63,391 nucleotides of DNA from Brevibacterium mcbrellneri ATCC 49030 (GCF_000178455.1 NZ_ADNU01000047.1:1-63391), one strand, 5' to 3'. Positions 45,949 through 55,412 are shown, counted from the first letter of the stretch. The notes: generated from the letters alone by a model not told the origin. Numbers and translations: made by a program.

Positions 45949-47076
45949 GTGGATTTACAGGCGCAGATTGTTTACGGGATTCTGGGGCTCGTAGTCCTTG
46001 TTGCGCTGGGACTGTTTTTCCTGGTCCCACGGAAACCAAAGAAACCCGAACACACGCTTCCTGATGACACCACAGGCAGCACCCAAGGCGCACCCGCGCC
46101 TGAGGAACCCGCCCAGGACGAACCACCTCGGGAAGTTCCCACCGAACCCACAACGCGCCTAGCCAAACTGCGCAACCGGCTCGCCAAATCAAACAACGCG
46201 ATGGGCCGTGGTCTGCTGGCTCTGCTTTCGCGCGACACCCTGGATGAAGCCACGTGGGAAGAAATCGAAGACACCCTCATCGTCGCGGACTTAGGCGTAG
46301 ACACGGCAACGGAACTTGTCGACAACCTGCGTGAGCGCGTCCGCGTTTTGGGCACCCGCGACCTGTCCACCGTGCGCGCACTTCTGCGCGAAGAGCTCAT
46401 CAAGGTCGTCGACCCCACCATGGACCGCACCCTGCGCACCGAAACCGGCGGCGACGAACCGTCTGTTGTGCTGGTTGTTGGCGTGAACGGGGCAGGTAAG
46501 ACCACCACGGTGGGCAAGATCGCACGTGTGCTGGTCGCCTCGGACAGGACCGTGTTACTGGGTGCCGCTGACACATTCCGCGCTGCCGCCGCCGAACAGC
46601 TCACCACGTGGGGTGAACGCGTGGGCGTTGAAACCGTGCGCGGGCCCGAAGGCTCCGACCCCGCATCCGTTGCCTACAGTGCTGTGGAACGCGGCCTGAA
46701 GGACAATGTGGACGTCGTGCTCATCGACACGGCGGGCCGTCTGCAGAACAAAAAGGGCCTCATGGACGAACTCGGCAAGGTCAAAAAAGTGGCCACCCGT
46801 CCGCTGGGGGAGGGGCACGAACTGGATGAAGTGCTCCTGGTTCTTGACGCCACCACCGGGCAGAACGGGATGCAGCAGGCCAAGGTTTTCGCCGAGGTCG
46901 TAAATGTTTCTGGGATCGTTCTCACCAAGTTGGACGGGACTGCCAAGGGTGGGATTGTGGTTGCGGTGCAACGCGAACTGGGCGTGCCCGTCAAACTGGT
47001 TGGCCTGGGTGAAGGGGCTGACGACCTCGCACCGTTCGTTGTTGAAGACTTTGTTGATGCGCTCCTTGAGGACTAG
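45949..47076 (+). CDS. ftsY: Signal recognition particle receptor FtsY
   Basis: Docks SRP-ribosome complexes at the membrane. The 375-residue protein starts with GTG (MDLQAQIVYGILGLV) six bases after AGGAG and has an N-terminal membrane helix, as in actinobacterial FtsY. A short acidic Pro-rich linker (about residues 30-60, GAPAPEEPAQDEPP) holds a CACCTCGG word. The NG domain has GVNGAGKTTTVGKIA, DTFRAAAAEQL, VLIDTAGRLQNK and LTKLDGTAKGG. Confidence 0.97.
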   Translation: MDLQAQIVYGILGLVVLVALGLFFLVPRKPKKPEHTLPDDTTGSTQGAPAPEEPAQDEPPREVPTEPTTRLAKLRNRLAKSNNAMGRGLLALLSRDTLDEATWEEIEDTLIVADLGVDTATELVDNLRERVRVLGTRDLSTVRALLREELIKVVDPTMDRTLRTETGGDEPSVVLVVGVNGAGKTTTVGKIARVLVASDRTVLLGAADTFRAAAAEQLTTWGERVGVETVRGPEGSDPASVAYSAVERGLKDNVDVVLIDTAGRLQNKKGLMDELGKVKKVATRPLGEGHELDEVLLVLDATTGQNGMQQAKVFAEVVNVSGIVLTKLDGTAKGGIVVAVQRELGVPVKLVGLGEGADDLAPFVVEDFVDALLED

Positions 47077-47157
47077 CCGAGGTCGTGCATTTCCGGGCGT
47101 GTCTGCCTGGTTGGTATCCTAAGAGACTGACGAAACCACCGACGAAAGCAAATCTAC

Positions 47158-48816
47158 GTGTTCAACTCTCTGTCTGACAGGCTGACGTCCACTTTTAAGA
47201 ACCTGCGCGGCAAAGGCCGCCTGTCTGAAGCGGACGTGGACGCAACCATCCGTGAAATCCGCCGGGCGCTTCTTGACGCTGACGTCGCGTTGCCCGTTGT
47301 GCGGGCGTTTACGGGTCGTGTGCGTGAGCGCGCGTTGTCGGCAGAAGTGTCCGAGGCGCTCAACCCTGGCCAGCAGGTCGTCAAGATTGTGAATGACGAA
47401 CTGGTGCAGATTCTGGGTGGGAAGACCCGTCGGATCCAGTTTGCGAAGAAGCCACCTACCGTCATCATGTTGGCGGGTCTGCAGGGTGCCGGTAAGACCA
47501 CGCTGGCTGGAAAGTTGGCTCACTGGCTCAAGAGTGACGGGCACCGCCCCATGCTGGTGGCAGCTGACCTTCAGCGCCCCAACGCGGTGAACCAGCTGGA
47601 GGTTGTGGGATCGCGTGCGGGTGCGTATGTGTATGCGCCTGAACCCGGTAACGGTGTTGGTGACCCGGTTAAGGTCGCTCGCGACTCCATGGAGGTTGCG
47701 AAGTCCAAGCTGTATGACGTGGTGATCGTCGACACGGCTGGTCGTTTGGGTATTGACGAAGAGCTCATGCAACAGGCTTCCGATATTCGCGCGGCTGTGA
47801 ACCCGGATGAAGTTCTTTTCGTCATCGACGCCATGATTGGTCAAGACGCGGTGACTACCGCTCAGGCGTTCAACGAAGGTGTCGACTTCACCGGTGTGGT
47901 CCTGTCGAAACTTGACGGTGACTCCCGAGGTGGTGCTGCGCTTTCGGTTGCTGAAGTCACCGGGAAGCCCATCATGTTCGCGTCCACGGGTGAAGGGCTC
48001 AAAGACTTTGAGCTGTTCCACCCGGACCGTATGGCCGACCGCATCTTGGATATGGGTGACATTCTCACCCTCATTGAGCAGGCTGAAAAGACCTTTGACG
48101 CGAAGCAGTCAGAGAAGCTTGCTAAGAAGGTGCAGTCGGGTGAGTCCTTTGACCTCAACGACTTCCTCAGCATGATGGAGTCCATCAAGAAGATGGGCTC
48201 GCTGAAGAAAATGCTGCGCATGATGCCTGGCATGGGACAGTACAAAGAAGCGATCGACGCGTTTGATGACCGTGAGATTGACCGTGTTGAAGCAATCATT
48301 CGGTCGATGACTCCCCAAGAGCGCGCTAACCCCAAGATTCTGAACGGTTCGCGCCGGGCGCGTATTGCTCGCGGTTCGGGTAACTCTGTGACCACCATTA
48401 ACCAGCTCATGGACCGTTTCGCTCAAGCTCAGAAGATGATGAAGCAGTTCGGTGGTGGGCGTCGCATGCCGGGAATGCCCGCAATGCCAGGTGGCGGAGG
48501 TGCTGGCGGTGGAATGCCAGGGATGCCTGGGATGCCAGGTGGAGGTATGCCCGGAATGTCTGGCATGCCCGGAATGCCTGGCGGTGGCGGGCCTGGAGGT
48601 TCGAGCCGACGCAAGAAGGGCCCGGCTAAAAAGAAGGGCAAAGCCAAATCAGGTAACCCGGCGAAGCGCGCGCAGGCAGAACGCGACGAGCAACTGCGGC
48701 GCGAAGGCAAGTTGCCTAAGAAGCAAGGCGCGTCCTTTGGCGGAATCGACCTCGATGACGACGAAATCGACTTTTCAAAGTTGCCTAAGGGGTTCGGCGG
48801 CGGGTTCGGCCGCTAA
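47158..48816 (+). CDS. ffh: Signal recognition particle protein Ffh
   Basis: GTPase that binds signal peptides and 4.5S RNA. The 552-residue protein starts with GTG. Its NG domain has GLQGAGKTTLAGKLA, DLQRPNA, VDTAGRLGIDEEL and LSKLDGDSRGG; the M domain ends in a long Met-Gly-Pro repeat (units of GMPGMPG from about residue 438 to 482) and a basic tail with GPAKKKGKAKSG. A TATCCT box about 40 bases upstream (47115-47120) is a likely promoter. CGA-GGT in DSRGG is a CCGAGGTG word. Confidence 0.98.
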   Translation: MFNSLSDRLTSTFKNLRGKGRLSEADVDATIREIRRALLDADVALPVVRAFTGRVRERALSAEVSEALNPGQQVVKIVNDELVQILGGKTRRIQFAKKPPTVIMLAGLQGAGKTTLAGKLAHWLKSDGHRPMLVAADLQRPNAVNQLEVVGSRAGAYVYAPEPGNGVGDPVKVARDSMEVAKSKLYDVVIVDTAGRLGIDEELMQQASDIRAAVNPDEVLFVIDAMIGQDAVTTAQAFNEGVDFTGVVLSKLDGDSRGGAALSVAEVTGKPIMFASTGEGLKDFELFHPDRMADRILDMGDILTLIEQAEKTFDAKQSEKLAKKVQSGESFDLNDFLSMMESIKKMGSLKKMLRMMPGMGQYKEAIDAFDDREIDRVEAIIRSMTPQERANPKILNGSRRARIARGSGNSVTTINQLMDRFAQAQKMMKQFGGGRRMPGMPAMPGGGGAGGGMPGMPGMPGGGMPGMSGMPGMPGGGGPGGSSRRKKGPAKKKGKAKSGNPAKRAQAERDEQLRREGKLPKKQGASFGGIDLDDDEIDFSKLPKGFGGGFGR

Positions 48817-48943
48817 AGCTGGGGCACGGGGTACTTACCTCGTTTCCGCTCTAATTGGAAACAACGCAAAAAGTTTGGCAAAATATTGGCTTGTACTTGA
48901 CCGGTGAACAGGACCCTCTCAACCTCGAGCCGGCCGAAGTTCA

Positions 48944-48985
48944 TTCGGAAGAACTGATTTAACCCCACGAATGAGAACTTCCGAA
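48944..48985 (+). promoter_or_regulatory. Inverted repeat in the rpsP leader
   Basis: TTCGGAAG (48944-48951) and CTTCCGAA (48978-48985) are perfect 8-bp complements with a 26-base loop, ending 31 bases before the rpsP start. It could form a leader structure for control of the ribosomal protein operon. Confidence 0.35.
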
Positions 48986-49016
48986 ACATTGATGTGAAAA
49001 AGGAGACACCACCACC

Positions 49017-49460
49017 GTGGCAGTCAAAATTCGTCTGACCCGTATGGGTAAGATCCGTAAGCCGTTCTACCGTGTTGTTGTAGCTGACTCACGCACTCGT
49101 CGTGACGGCCGCGCAATCGAAGAGATCGGCGTGTACCACCCAACCGAAAACCCTTCGGTTATCAAGATCGACTCTGAACGCGCTCAGTACTGGCTGTCTG
49201 TGGGTGCACAGCCCACTGACCAGGTCAAGGCACTGCTAAAGCTCACCGGAGACTGGGGCAAGTTCAAGGGCGAAGGCTCGACCGAAAACACTGTTAAGGG
49301 ACAGCCTGAAAAGGAAGCTTTTGTTGCTCCTGAAGCTAAGTCCGTCATCAAGGAAGCTATTACTCCTAAGGGTGGCGAAGACAAAGCTGAAGAGTCTGCT
49401 GACGATGCGGCCGCTGAGGAAGCTCCAGCTGACAACGCAGAAGAAAAGACTGAGGCCTAA
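49017..49460 (+). CDS. rpsP: 30S ribosomal protein S16
   Basis: A 147-residue protein starting with GTG behind [29 protein letters not shown]. The S16 core (~85 residues) is followed by an acidic Ala/Glu-rich extension ([20 protein letters not shown]) seen in actinobacterial S16. khpA follows two bases after its stop. Confidence 0.97.
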   Translation: MAVKIRLTRMGKIRKPFYRVVVADSRTRRDGRAIEEIGVYHPTENPSVIKIDSERAQYWLSVGAQPTDQVKALLKLTGDWGKFKGEGSTENTVKGQPEKEAFVAPEAKSVIKEAITPKGGEDKAEESADDAAAEEAPADNAEEKTEA

Positions 49461-49462
49461 TC

Positions 49463-49696
49463 GTGTTGCAGCAGGCTTTGGAACACTTGGTCCGCGGGAT
49501 TGTTGATTTCCCTGAAGATGTCAGTGTGCGTGAGCGCAACACTCACCGGGGCCTGACTCTGGAGGTGCGCGTTCACCCGGACGACCTCGGGCGCGTCATT
49601 GGACGCTCTGGGCGCACGGCAAAAGCGTTGCGCACGGTCATCGGGGCGCTCGCTGGTCACGGCGAACGCGTTCGCGTGGATCTGATCGAAGCCTAA
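49463..49696 (+). CDS. khpA: KH-domain RNA-binding protein KhpA
   Basis: A 77-residue protein starting with GTG. A single KH domain ends with the GxxG loop VIGRSGRTAKALRTVI. It normally sits between rpsP and rimM; here the operon is cut by a 5.8-kb insertion right after the terminator at 49698. Confidence 0.94.
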   Translation: MLQQALEHLVRGIVDFPEDVSVRERNTHRGLTLEVRVHPDDLGRVIGRSGRTAKALRTVIGALAGHGERVRVDLIEA

Positions 49697-49697
49697 T

Positions 49698-49729
49698 AAA
49701 AGTGCCACCTCGTATGAGGTGGCACTTTT
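49698..49729 (+). terminator. Rho-independent terminator after khpA
   Basis: AAAAGTGCCACCTC and GAGGTGGCACTTTT form a perfect 14-bp stem with GTAT loop, ending in a T run. A strong terminator in the middle of what is usually one operon fits the later insertion of foreign genes behind khpA. Confidence 0.92.
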
Positions 49730-49932
49730 GTATTCACATGGCCCGGTTTGCGGAGTAAGACGGACGTGAGCCAGGCTTTTCGCCTGGGGATTTCCACTCC
49801 TAAGTTCAGTCAGGCAACCACACCGCCGTCCGGTAAGGGAAAACAGCCATACCAGGACCAGCAACCAGATCCTCTGGTGAGGACCTATAAATGACTCCAA
49901 AAGTGCAATCACCTCTTGCGCGTGTTGCTTTT

Positions 49933-50250
49933 TCACAGGATGCGGCACCAACACCTGCCTGCAGTGACCTTAATAAAGTCGTCGCCACGGACCAGATCTG
50001 TGTTTGGATGTTCTTCCGTGCGATTCAGCTCTCGTTCACGATGGTGCCGTTCTGCGTTCGGGTCATGCGGGGTGTACGTCCGGCCATACTCTCGAGCAGT
50101 TCGAGTGATGTCAGGCGCCTGTTCAGCAGATAGAGTCGGCAAATGCTCGGGGTGCAAACATATTAAGCATTGGCCATTTTCTGACAGTCCTCGCCCGGTC
50201 AGGACTTGACTGTGATGGTTGTATGGGTTGAGATTGTATCGTTTGTGCAT
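49933..50250 (-). CDS. Uncertain 105-residue cysteine-containing protein
   Basis: The frame MHKRYNLNPYNHHSQVL ... has a C-x2-C pair in GQCLICLHPEH followed by ITRTAREYGRTYTPHD, resembling small phage or mobile-element proteins with a CxICxHP motif and a helix-turn-helix-like stretch. There is no convincing ribosome site, the C-terminus (CWCRIL) looks truncated, and other frames are also open. The flanks 49730-49932 and 50251-50597 hold no gene I can support; a 89-codon plus-strand frame from 50403 has atypical composition and overlaps the next gene. Confidence 0.3.
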   Translation of the reverse strand: MHKRYNLNPYNHHSQVLTGRGLSENGQCLICLHPEHLPTLSAEQAPDITRTAREYGRTYTPHDPNAERHHRERELNRTEEHPNTDLVRGDDFIKVTAGRCWCRIL

Positions 50251-50597
50251 TCACAAGATTCACAGAATATTACTCTGGGTGACGTTCACTTGAGTTTTCG
50301 TTCTGCGAACACCTGGGCGATGGTCCAATGAGTAGTGGAGATACTCTCATTTAGTTTGACTTTGAAAGCGTGCTGTCTTCAGAGGCAAGGCAACTCTAAC
50401 TTTTGCACCCATCGAACCTAGACTATTACGCGAGGAAGAGTGGGTCGAAAGACAACACACGTACATCGCAAAGTAGTATCCAGAAGTTGATAGATCATTG
50501 GCTGAAAGCTATTTCGGCCAATGATGGTAAGACCTCCCTGCGACTAATCGCGAACGGAGACAATTCGTTGTTGAACTTTACATCGACACGCAACAGT

Positions 50598-52010
50598 CTA
50601 TTGGTAGAGTGCGTGATCTGTTTGAGGAACTGCGTAACCATCAGGCTGAATGAGTACAACATCACTTTCTAATGGCGGATAGAAGGATCCGGCAACAACT
50701 TTCTTCTTAAGAGAAGGACGATCGTTTTTTATGGGAATAGGTGTAGTGCGCAGCTCAACGATTCGCCCTTCCGCTAGTTCCATGGAAAGACTCGTTTCTC
50801 TGAGCGAGGGGTCGAATGGGCGGATAAGTCGGTCATTAACAAAACCATCTTGAAACTGCCCTGAAACCAGTTTGCTTATGGCCTCGTGAAAATTAGGAAG
50901 CTCCATGAGTTCAGCGAAAGATTCCCGTAGTGATTTGTTCCTGGGATCCATTAGCCTCGATTGAATCTGAGTGTTAGCGACGACCTTTGATGCCACCTTT
51001 GCTCTAGCCTTCGACCATTCGTTGAGAACTTTTTCGGGTAGTTCTTCCCTAATGACTAGAGCCAGTCTCCAGGAAAGAGTGAAAGCATCCTGAATGCCCG
51101 TATTCAGGCCCTGTCCTCCTAAGGGATAGTGGATGTGTGCGGCATCGCCAACCAAGATCAGCCTTTTGCTGCGCATCATTAGTCGGTATCTAGAGAAGTC
51201 GCTAAAACGAGTGATATGGGAGATGTCCGACAACTCAGGCTCACGACCTAAAACACGTTTGATGAGATCACGGTATTCTGCCTCAGTTGGACTCGTTCGA
51301 TTCATGACAGGGCCGGAAAAATCCATTCCGATAACTCTTCCCGGAGCTTCAAATCCTGGGTTATGCATGGTCCAGCCGTGCTGGGTGGGGTTCCAGCCTG
51401 GTGGGATGAGAGGATCATTGGTTTGAGCGAGAGCAGACATTGCTTGCATTGTTGGAGGCGTCTCTACCGTAGGGAAATCGCCATACTTTGCCACGAGGCT
51501 TCGTGCTCCGTCTGCACCTACGACATAAGAAGCGTTTATCGTTAGCTGAGTCTTATTGCTGTGCTCAAACTCTACAGTGATCGAATCCTTATTACCGCGT
51601 AGTTCGGTGACTCGGGTTCCTCTGAGCACTTCAGCTCCTTGCTGGCGTGCTCGTTGTTCAAAAGCGGATTCTAAGGTTGCTTGCGGAATGCTGGCTAAGG
51701 GGAAAGGTTCCGTTGCAGGAGCTGAAAGCTGTAGTGGGATCCCTCCGGCTAGCTGAAAACCTGCAACGTTCTTTTGCTCGGAACGTTTTCGAAGTAGACG
51801 GGGGTCTGTGAGTGAAATATATCCACGTCGGACTAGGTGTGAGAGCGAACGCACATGAATCGTGCCGGCTCGTGGACGGCGGTCTACGCTTAGTCGGGGC
51901 TCGAAGAGCACTACTTCTAGATCCTGTAATGACAGCTCAGCTGCCATGAGCATGCCGACAGGGCCACCGCCAACAATCGCAACATCGAATGAATCTTGCT
52001 GACGCCTCAT
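50598..52010 (-). CDS. FAD-dependent monooxygenase (PheA/TfdB, antibiotic hydroxylase-like)
   Basis: A 470-residue flavoprotein of the p-hydroxybenzoate hydroxylase class, behind GGAGGACATC on the minus strand. The FAD motifs are VAIVGGGPVGMLMAAELSL near residue 10, VVGADGARSLV near 170, and GDAAHIHYPLGGQGLNTGIQ near 295. The short C-terminus lacks the usual thioredoxin-like domain of the phenol hydroxylases. Relatives include rifampicin monooxygenase, Tet(X) and polyketide hydroxylases. Paired divergently with an MFS exporter, drug inactivation is the likeliest role. Base use is more AT-rich than the core genes and no CCGAGGT word occurs. Confidence 0.85.
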   Translation of the reverse strand: MRRQQDSFDVAIVGGGPVGMLMAAELSLQDLEVVLFEPRLSVDRRPRAGTIHVRSLSHLVRRGYISLTDPRLLRKRSEQKNVAGFQLAGGIPLQLSAPATEPFPLASIPQATLESAFEQRARQQGAEVLRGTRVTELRGNKDSITVEFEHSNKTQLTINASYVVGADGARSLVAKYGDFPTVETPPTMQAMSALAQTNDPLIPPGWNPTQHGWTMHNPGFEAPGRVIGMDFSGPVMNRTSPTEAEYRDLIKRVLGREPELSDISHITRFSDFSRYRLMMRSKRLILVGDAAHIHYPLGGQGLNTGIQDAFTLSWRLALVIREELPEKVLNEWSKARAKVASKVVANTQIQSRLMDPRNKSLRESFAELMELPNFHEAISKLVSGQFQDGFVNDRLIRPFDPSLRETSLSMELAEGRIVELRTTPIPIKNDRPSLKKKVVAGSFYPPLESDVVLIQPDGYAVPQTDHALYQ

Positions 52011-52054
52011 AAAAAGATGTCCTCCACTTGCGTAGGTACTAAAGTATTGGTAGA

Positions 52055-52070
52055 TACTATATGTATAGTA
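52055..52070. promoter_or_regulatory. Operator between monooxygenase and MFS genes
   Basis: TACTATA-TG-TATAGTA is a perfect 7-bp inverted repeat. A further AGTAT/ATACT pair (52043-52058) overlaps it. Eleven of its 16 bases match the element upstream of the arsR-type gene at 54093-54108, suggesting one regulator for all three genes. Confidence 0.6.
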
Positions 52071-52088
52071 ACTAATGGAGGGAGCAGA

Positions 52089-53405
52089 ATGAAAAGAGTT
52101 ACGTCAGAAGGCAGGGTAGAGACGGATACCTCTCCAAGTCGGTGGACTTTGCCTATAGTCCTTGTGGCGCAGTTCATTACGCCGATGTCAATTTCCGGAA
52201 CGGGTATCGCCCTTCCACAGATCTCCACTGATCTTGGGTCAAACACGACAGCACTTCAATGGGTCGTTAATGGTTTCAACGTGGCGTTTGCACTGGGTGT
52301 CCTTGGCTGGGGGCCCGTAAGTGACCGTATTGGCTATCGCATGACGTTTGCTATCGGATCAGCGCTATTCTCGGTGTCCAGTCTGATAAGCACTGCTAGC
52401 CCGTCGCTACTTTTGCTTGATTTCATGCGAGTTATTGCAGGTTTTGGAGCGGCGGCCGTCCTCACTGGAGCTAGCTCTATTCTCTCTAACGCCTATGAAG
52501 GTAGTGCGCGGGGCCGGGCATTCGCCCTCTTTGGAACCATCAACGGATTGGGCTTGACTTTAGGCCCAACTATCTCAGGAATGTTGGTTTCGGGCTTTGG
52601 ATGGCGAGGAGTTTTTGCTGTTCATGGTGCAATTCTTGCGTTGGTTACATTGAATACAAGAATCCTTCCTGTAGCTGCCGACGTTACGCAGGTCACAAAC
52701 AGGACGAAGACACCCTTGCTAGATCTTTCCATTCTTAAAAACAGAGAGTTCCTCGCCATGTGCCTGGTTCCGGTTGCGGGTTCAATTGGTTTCGTCACGA
52801 TGTTGACATATCTACCTTCTGCCTTCAGCGGCATTAAAGGTATCGGTGCGGGAAAAGCTGGTCTGATCATGCTTGCGATGACAATCCCTGTTGTTGCCGC
52901 ACCAGTTCTGGTGGCCAAACTGGTTGAAAAGGTCTCGTGGATCACGGTTGGCTTTGTGGTGTACTCTAGCCTGATCTGCCTTATTGTCGGGGACCTTGGT
53001 CTTGTGTTGCTCACACCCGAAGGCTCAACCGGGCTTGTCATTTTTCCGATGATCTTGCTTGGACTGGGCTTCGGCCTACCCATTGGACTTGTAGATGGAC
53101 ACGCACTGGAGGTTGTTCCTCCTGAAAGGACTGGCACAGCTGCTGGCGTGCTCAATTTTTTCCGTGTGGGTAGTGAGGCATTGTTCGTAGCTGGATACGC
53201 GGTCATACTTTCTATGCAAATTCGACAACAGCTTTCCGGCGAAGCTGCGACAAGTACCGCGGCTGGGCAGCCGGGCTATCCAGATGTCTATGCCGACGCT
53301 TTCGGCACAACCGCGCTCACTTTGACGCTTCTTGTCTCGTTGGTCACTGTGTCTGTCTTGCTCGCAAGGCGTAGTTCCAGCCCTCAGCAGAATGGGAAGG
53401 AGTAA
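52089..53405 (+). CDS. MFS drug exporter (DHA2-like)
   Basis: A 438-residue transporter with about 12-14 helices, starting MKRVTSEGRVE behind GGAGGGAGC. Features of drug:H+ antiporters are the loop 2-3 motif GPVSDRIGYRMTF, the first-helix LPQISTDLGSNTTALQW, ILSNAYEGSARGRAFALFG and the motif-C-like GLGLTLGPTISGMLVSGFGW. With the divergent monooxygenase and the downstream ArsR regulator it forms a resistance-like set (modify and export). Composition is foreign to the window. Confidence 0.88.
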   Translation: MKRVTSEGRVETDTSPSRWTLPIVLVAQFITPMSISGTGIALPQISTDLGSNTTALQWVVNGFNVAFALGVLGWGPVSDRIGYRMTFAIGSALFSVSSLISTASPSLLLLDFMRVIAGFGAAAVLTGASSILSNAYEGSARGRAFALFGTINGLGLTLGPTISGMLVSGFGWRGVFAVHGAILALVTLNTRILPVAADVTQVTNRTKTPLLDLSILKNREFLAMCLVPVAGSIGFVTMLTYLPSAFSGIKGIGAGKAGLIMLAMTIPVVAAPVLVAKLVEKVSWITVGFVVYSSLICLIVGDLGLVLLTPEGSTGLVIFPMILLGLGFGLPIGLVDGHALEVVPPERTGTAAGVLNFFRVGSEALFVAGYAVILSMQIRQQLSGEAATSTAAGQPGYPDVYADAFGTTALTLTLLVSLVTVSVLLARRSSSPQQNGKE

Positions 53406-54092
53406 GTAATAATGAACACAACCAATCACTCCCTTGAACAGGCTTTTGATGTCCGAGACGTTTCCGGTCTCTCGCATATTTTGATGACTACACCCATGCC
53501 TAGTAAATTACCGAGCGTCTAGGTCAGGTGATTTTATCGACCGGGTATGTCGCCATACATCCCACTTCATACATGGAAGTCCATAAATCTCCAATGGACA
53601 CTTCCTTCATTCTAAGTGCGACAAGCGCAGAGGATATGCGGAGTTTTCTTCCCGCGGCATGCCCAATGATATGCCTCATAACCTTGAACACCCAGCTCAT
53701 GGTCGACTTAAGCGTTGTGTCGCAACTTCTTGTAGTTCAAATTCCATGAATGAATTTGCGCCATGAGTCCACGACATCTTCCGTGTTTAGCTGGAGCGAA
53801 TCGATGATTCCGAGAGCTTTGACTTGATGGCCGACGTGATTGCGTCAGTCGCCATCAAGGCGAATACTGCTTCTGGGTGTCTTGGCGCGGATCGTCATTG
53901 GCGGGCCGGTGGGAGCGCTGACTGAACAGCTGTCAACGTTATCCCTGAGAATACCTCTTGAGAACATCATGTGGGATGCGGAAGTGATGGTGCATCGCCC
54001 CGTGTCGCTACCTGTGATTAAACTTTTTCCTTTCGTTAGTTCACTCGCATGGCTTATATAACCTGGAATGGTTCCGAAAGATTTTGAGCAGC
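53406..54092. other. Gene debris between MFS and arsR genes
   Basis: A 36-codon plus frame starts at ATG 53411 (NTTNHSLEQAFDVRDVSG ...) five bases after the MFS stop and ends at 53522; it may be the start of a lost gene. On the minus strand around 53740-54010, fragments in different frames (GAMHHHFRIPHDVLKRYSQ; LQLNTEDVVDSWRKFI) recall a broken TetR-type regulator, but this is weak. No intact gene is supported. Confidence 0.35.
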
Positions 54093-54108
54093 TACTATTT
54101 TACTAGTT
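54093..54108 (+). promoter_or_regulatory. Operator-like element upstream of the arsR-type gene
   Basis: TACTATTTTACTAGTT lies 25 bases before the start codon and matches the operator at 52055-52070 at 11 of 16 bases, keeping both outer half-sites (TACTAT and TAGT). It is itself part of an imperfect inverted repeat (GCTACTA / TAGTTGC). Confidence 0.5.
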
Positions 54109-54133
54109 GCTTTATGCTCTGAAAGGAGATTTT

Positions 54134-54454
54134 ATGGCTGATCAGGATGGCCACCCGAGTGTCGATGAGTTTGACCTCTCTAAGATTTTGCATGCGTTGT
54201 CGGATACTAACCGGCGTAAAGTAATTGTAAAACTGGCTGCACAGCCGGATGGCACTGAACAATTCTGTTCAGAATTTGGTACCCCATGGGCGCCTTCGAC
54301 GCGAACGCATCACTTCAAAGTTCTGCGTAATGCCGGTTTGGTCTGGCAGCGCGACGTGGGAAATGGGCGTATGACGCGTCTGCGTCGAGCTGATCTTGAG
54401 AAAGCGTTTCCGGGCTTGCTGGACCAGATAGTTATCTCGAGTGGAAACGGCTAA
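54134..54454 (+). CDS. ArsR-family winged-helix regulator
   Basis: A 106-residue regulator starting MADQDGHPSVDEFDLSKILH behind AAAGGAGATTTT. The ArsR core is ILHALSDTNRRKVIVKLA, the recognition region TRTHHFKVLRNAGLVWQRDV and the wing GNGRMTRLRRADLEKAFPGL. The only cysteine (EQFCSEFG) does not make a metal site, so the ligand is probably organic. It likely represses itself and the monooxygenase/MFS pair through the shared operator. Confidence 0.85.
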   Translation: MADQDGHPSVDEFDLSKILHALSDTNRRKVIVKLAAQPDGTEQFCSEFGTPWAPSTRTHHFKVLRNAGLVWQRDVGNGRMTRLRRADLEKAFPGLLDQIVISSGNG

Positions 54455-54527
54455 CTGTAGTGACTGAAACTACAAGATGGGGTTTTCGGCTTCAGTAGGA
54501 CTTTGTTTGCTTCCCGCTTATTGGGTG

Positions 54528-55412
54528 TTACTTAAAGTACGCAAGTTGCGGGACCTCTGCGTCGTTATCAGTGAGGTCAGGTGCTGGTGCTTTCCACTCC
54601 GAGTATTTCGCGTCTTCTCCGTCGCCTGGCTTGGCGATGAGCTTGGCAACATAATCTTCTCCGGGTGCTGCAGGTTCCTGGAGGTTATACGCAACTCCGG
54701 TGCCGGTCAGCGTGATGCTGAGTTCCCCACGGGTTCTGGGATTTCTCTTTCTGGACCCTGAGTTCTCCGCGTTCATAATTGTCGACATACTCTAGTGTTC
54801 GTGCGCGCGCGGCCACGTCCTGATTGATGATGACAAACTCGTTGATTCCCACGGCGATGAAAGCGGGGTAGTCGAGTGGCCACAGGTAATCGGGCGACAG
54901 CCCAGGTGCTGCGTCGTTTGTCATGTCACCTGTTGTGATGTCAATGCGCGAAACATGTGCTCGTCCACGCAGGTCCCAGAACATGTATAGATACCTACCC
55001 AACGGGTCTGGTGCATAGCCGTTGTATGAGTAGAGGTTTGGTGTAGCGTTGAGCGCCCACTGCTGTTCACCGGTGGCAGGGTCGATTCCAAAATTCATGG
55101 CAGTTTCATCTTTTTCTGCGTTCGATACACCGAAGCATTCGGATGGTCCGTCCGTGTCAAAGGTCGATGACCACCCCAAGATGAGCGGGTTGTTGGGTGC
55201 GAGTCGACGGTTAGTCTGGTTATCGGCGCCCGGGTGCCGAGTGTACTTTTAGAGGATGCACACCTTGCCTTGTCCGCTACCGTGAGTTTCCATGCCCCAA
55301 AGTCGCCTGAGCCCTCAGCGCATGCAGTCAGGGCACAGCTAACGCTGTCATCACGTGTGTATAGCGACGTCTGGTTACTGTGTAAGTGGACATGAAGGCG
55401 CTGAACCGGCTC
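54528..55412 (-). pseudogene. Frameshifted lipoprotein gene
   Basis: Minus-strand pieces in three frames make one former protein. The first piece gives MSRFSAFMSTYTVTRRRY and, after a shift, LTACAEGSGDFGAWKLTVAD, a lipobox (LTAC) and start of the mature part. The middle (54685-55179) gives GWSSTFDTDGPSECFGVSN ... INFEFVIINQD-like sequence (actual GINEFVIINQDVAARARTL). After another shift the end is ELSITLTGTGVAYNLQEPAA ... VPQLAYFK. Repeats of YNGYAPDPLGRYLYMFWD suggest a beta-propeller-like secreted protein. It is dead and belongs to the khpA/rimM insertion. Nothing is seen between 55413 and the rimM promoter region. Confidence 0.7.

Noticed and set aside
48460..48610. Repeats in the ffh 3' end as a minisatellite of interest
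   Set aside because: They encode the Met-Gly-Pro tail that is normal in the M domain of actinobacterial Ffh.
49698..49729. CACCTCG in the khpA terminator as another copy of the dispersed word
   Set aside because: It reads CACCTCGT / GAGGTGGC and lacks the second G, so it is not counted; the stem explains it.
50403..50672. 89-codon plus-strand frame
   Set aside because: No ribosome site, no recognisable motif, and its end overlaps the monooxygenase on the other strand.
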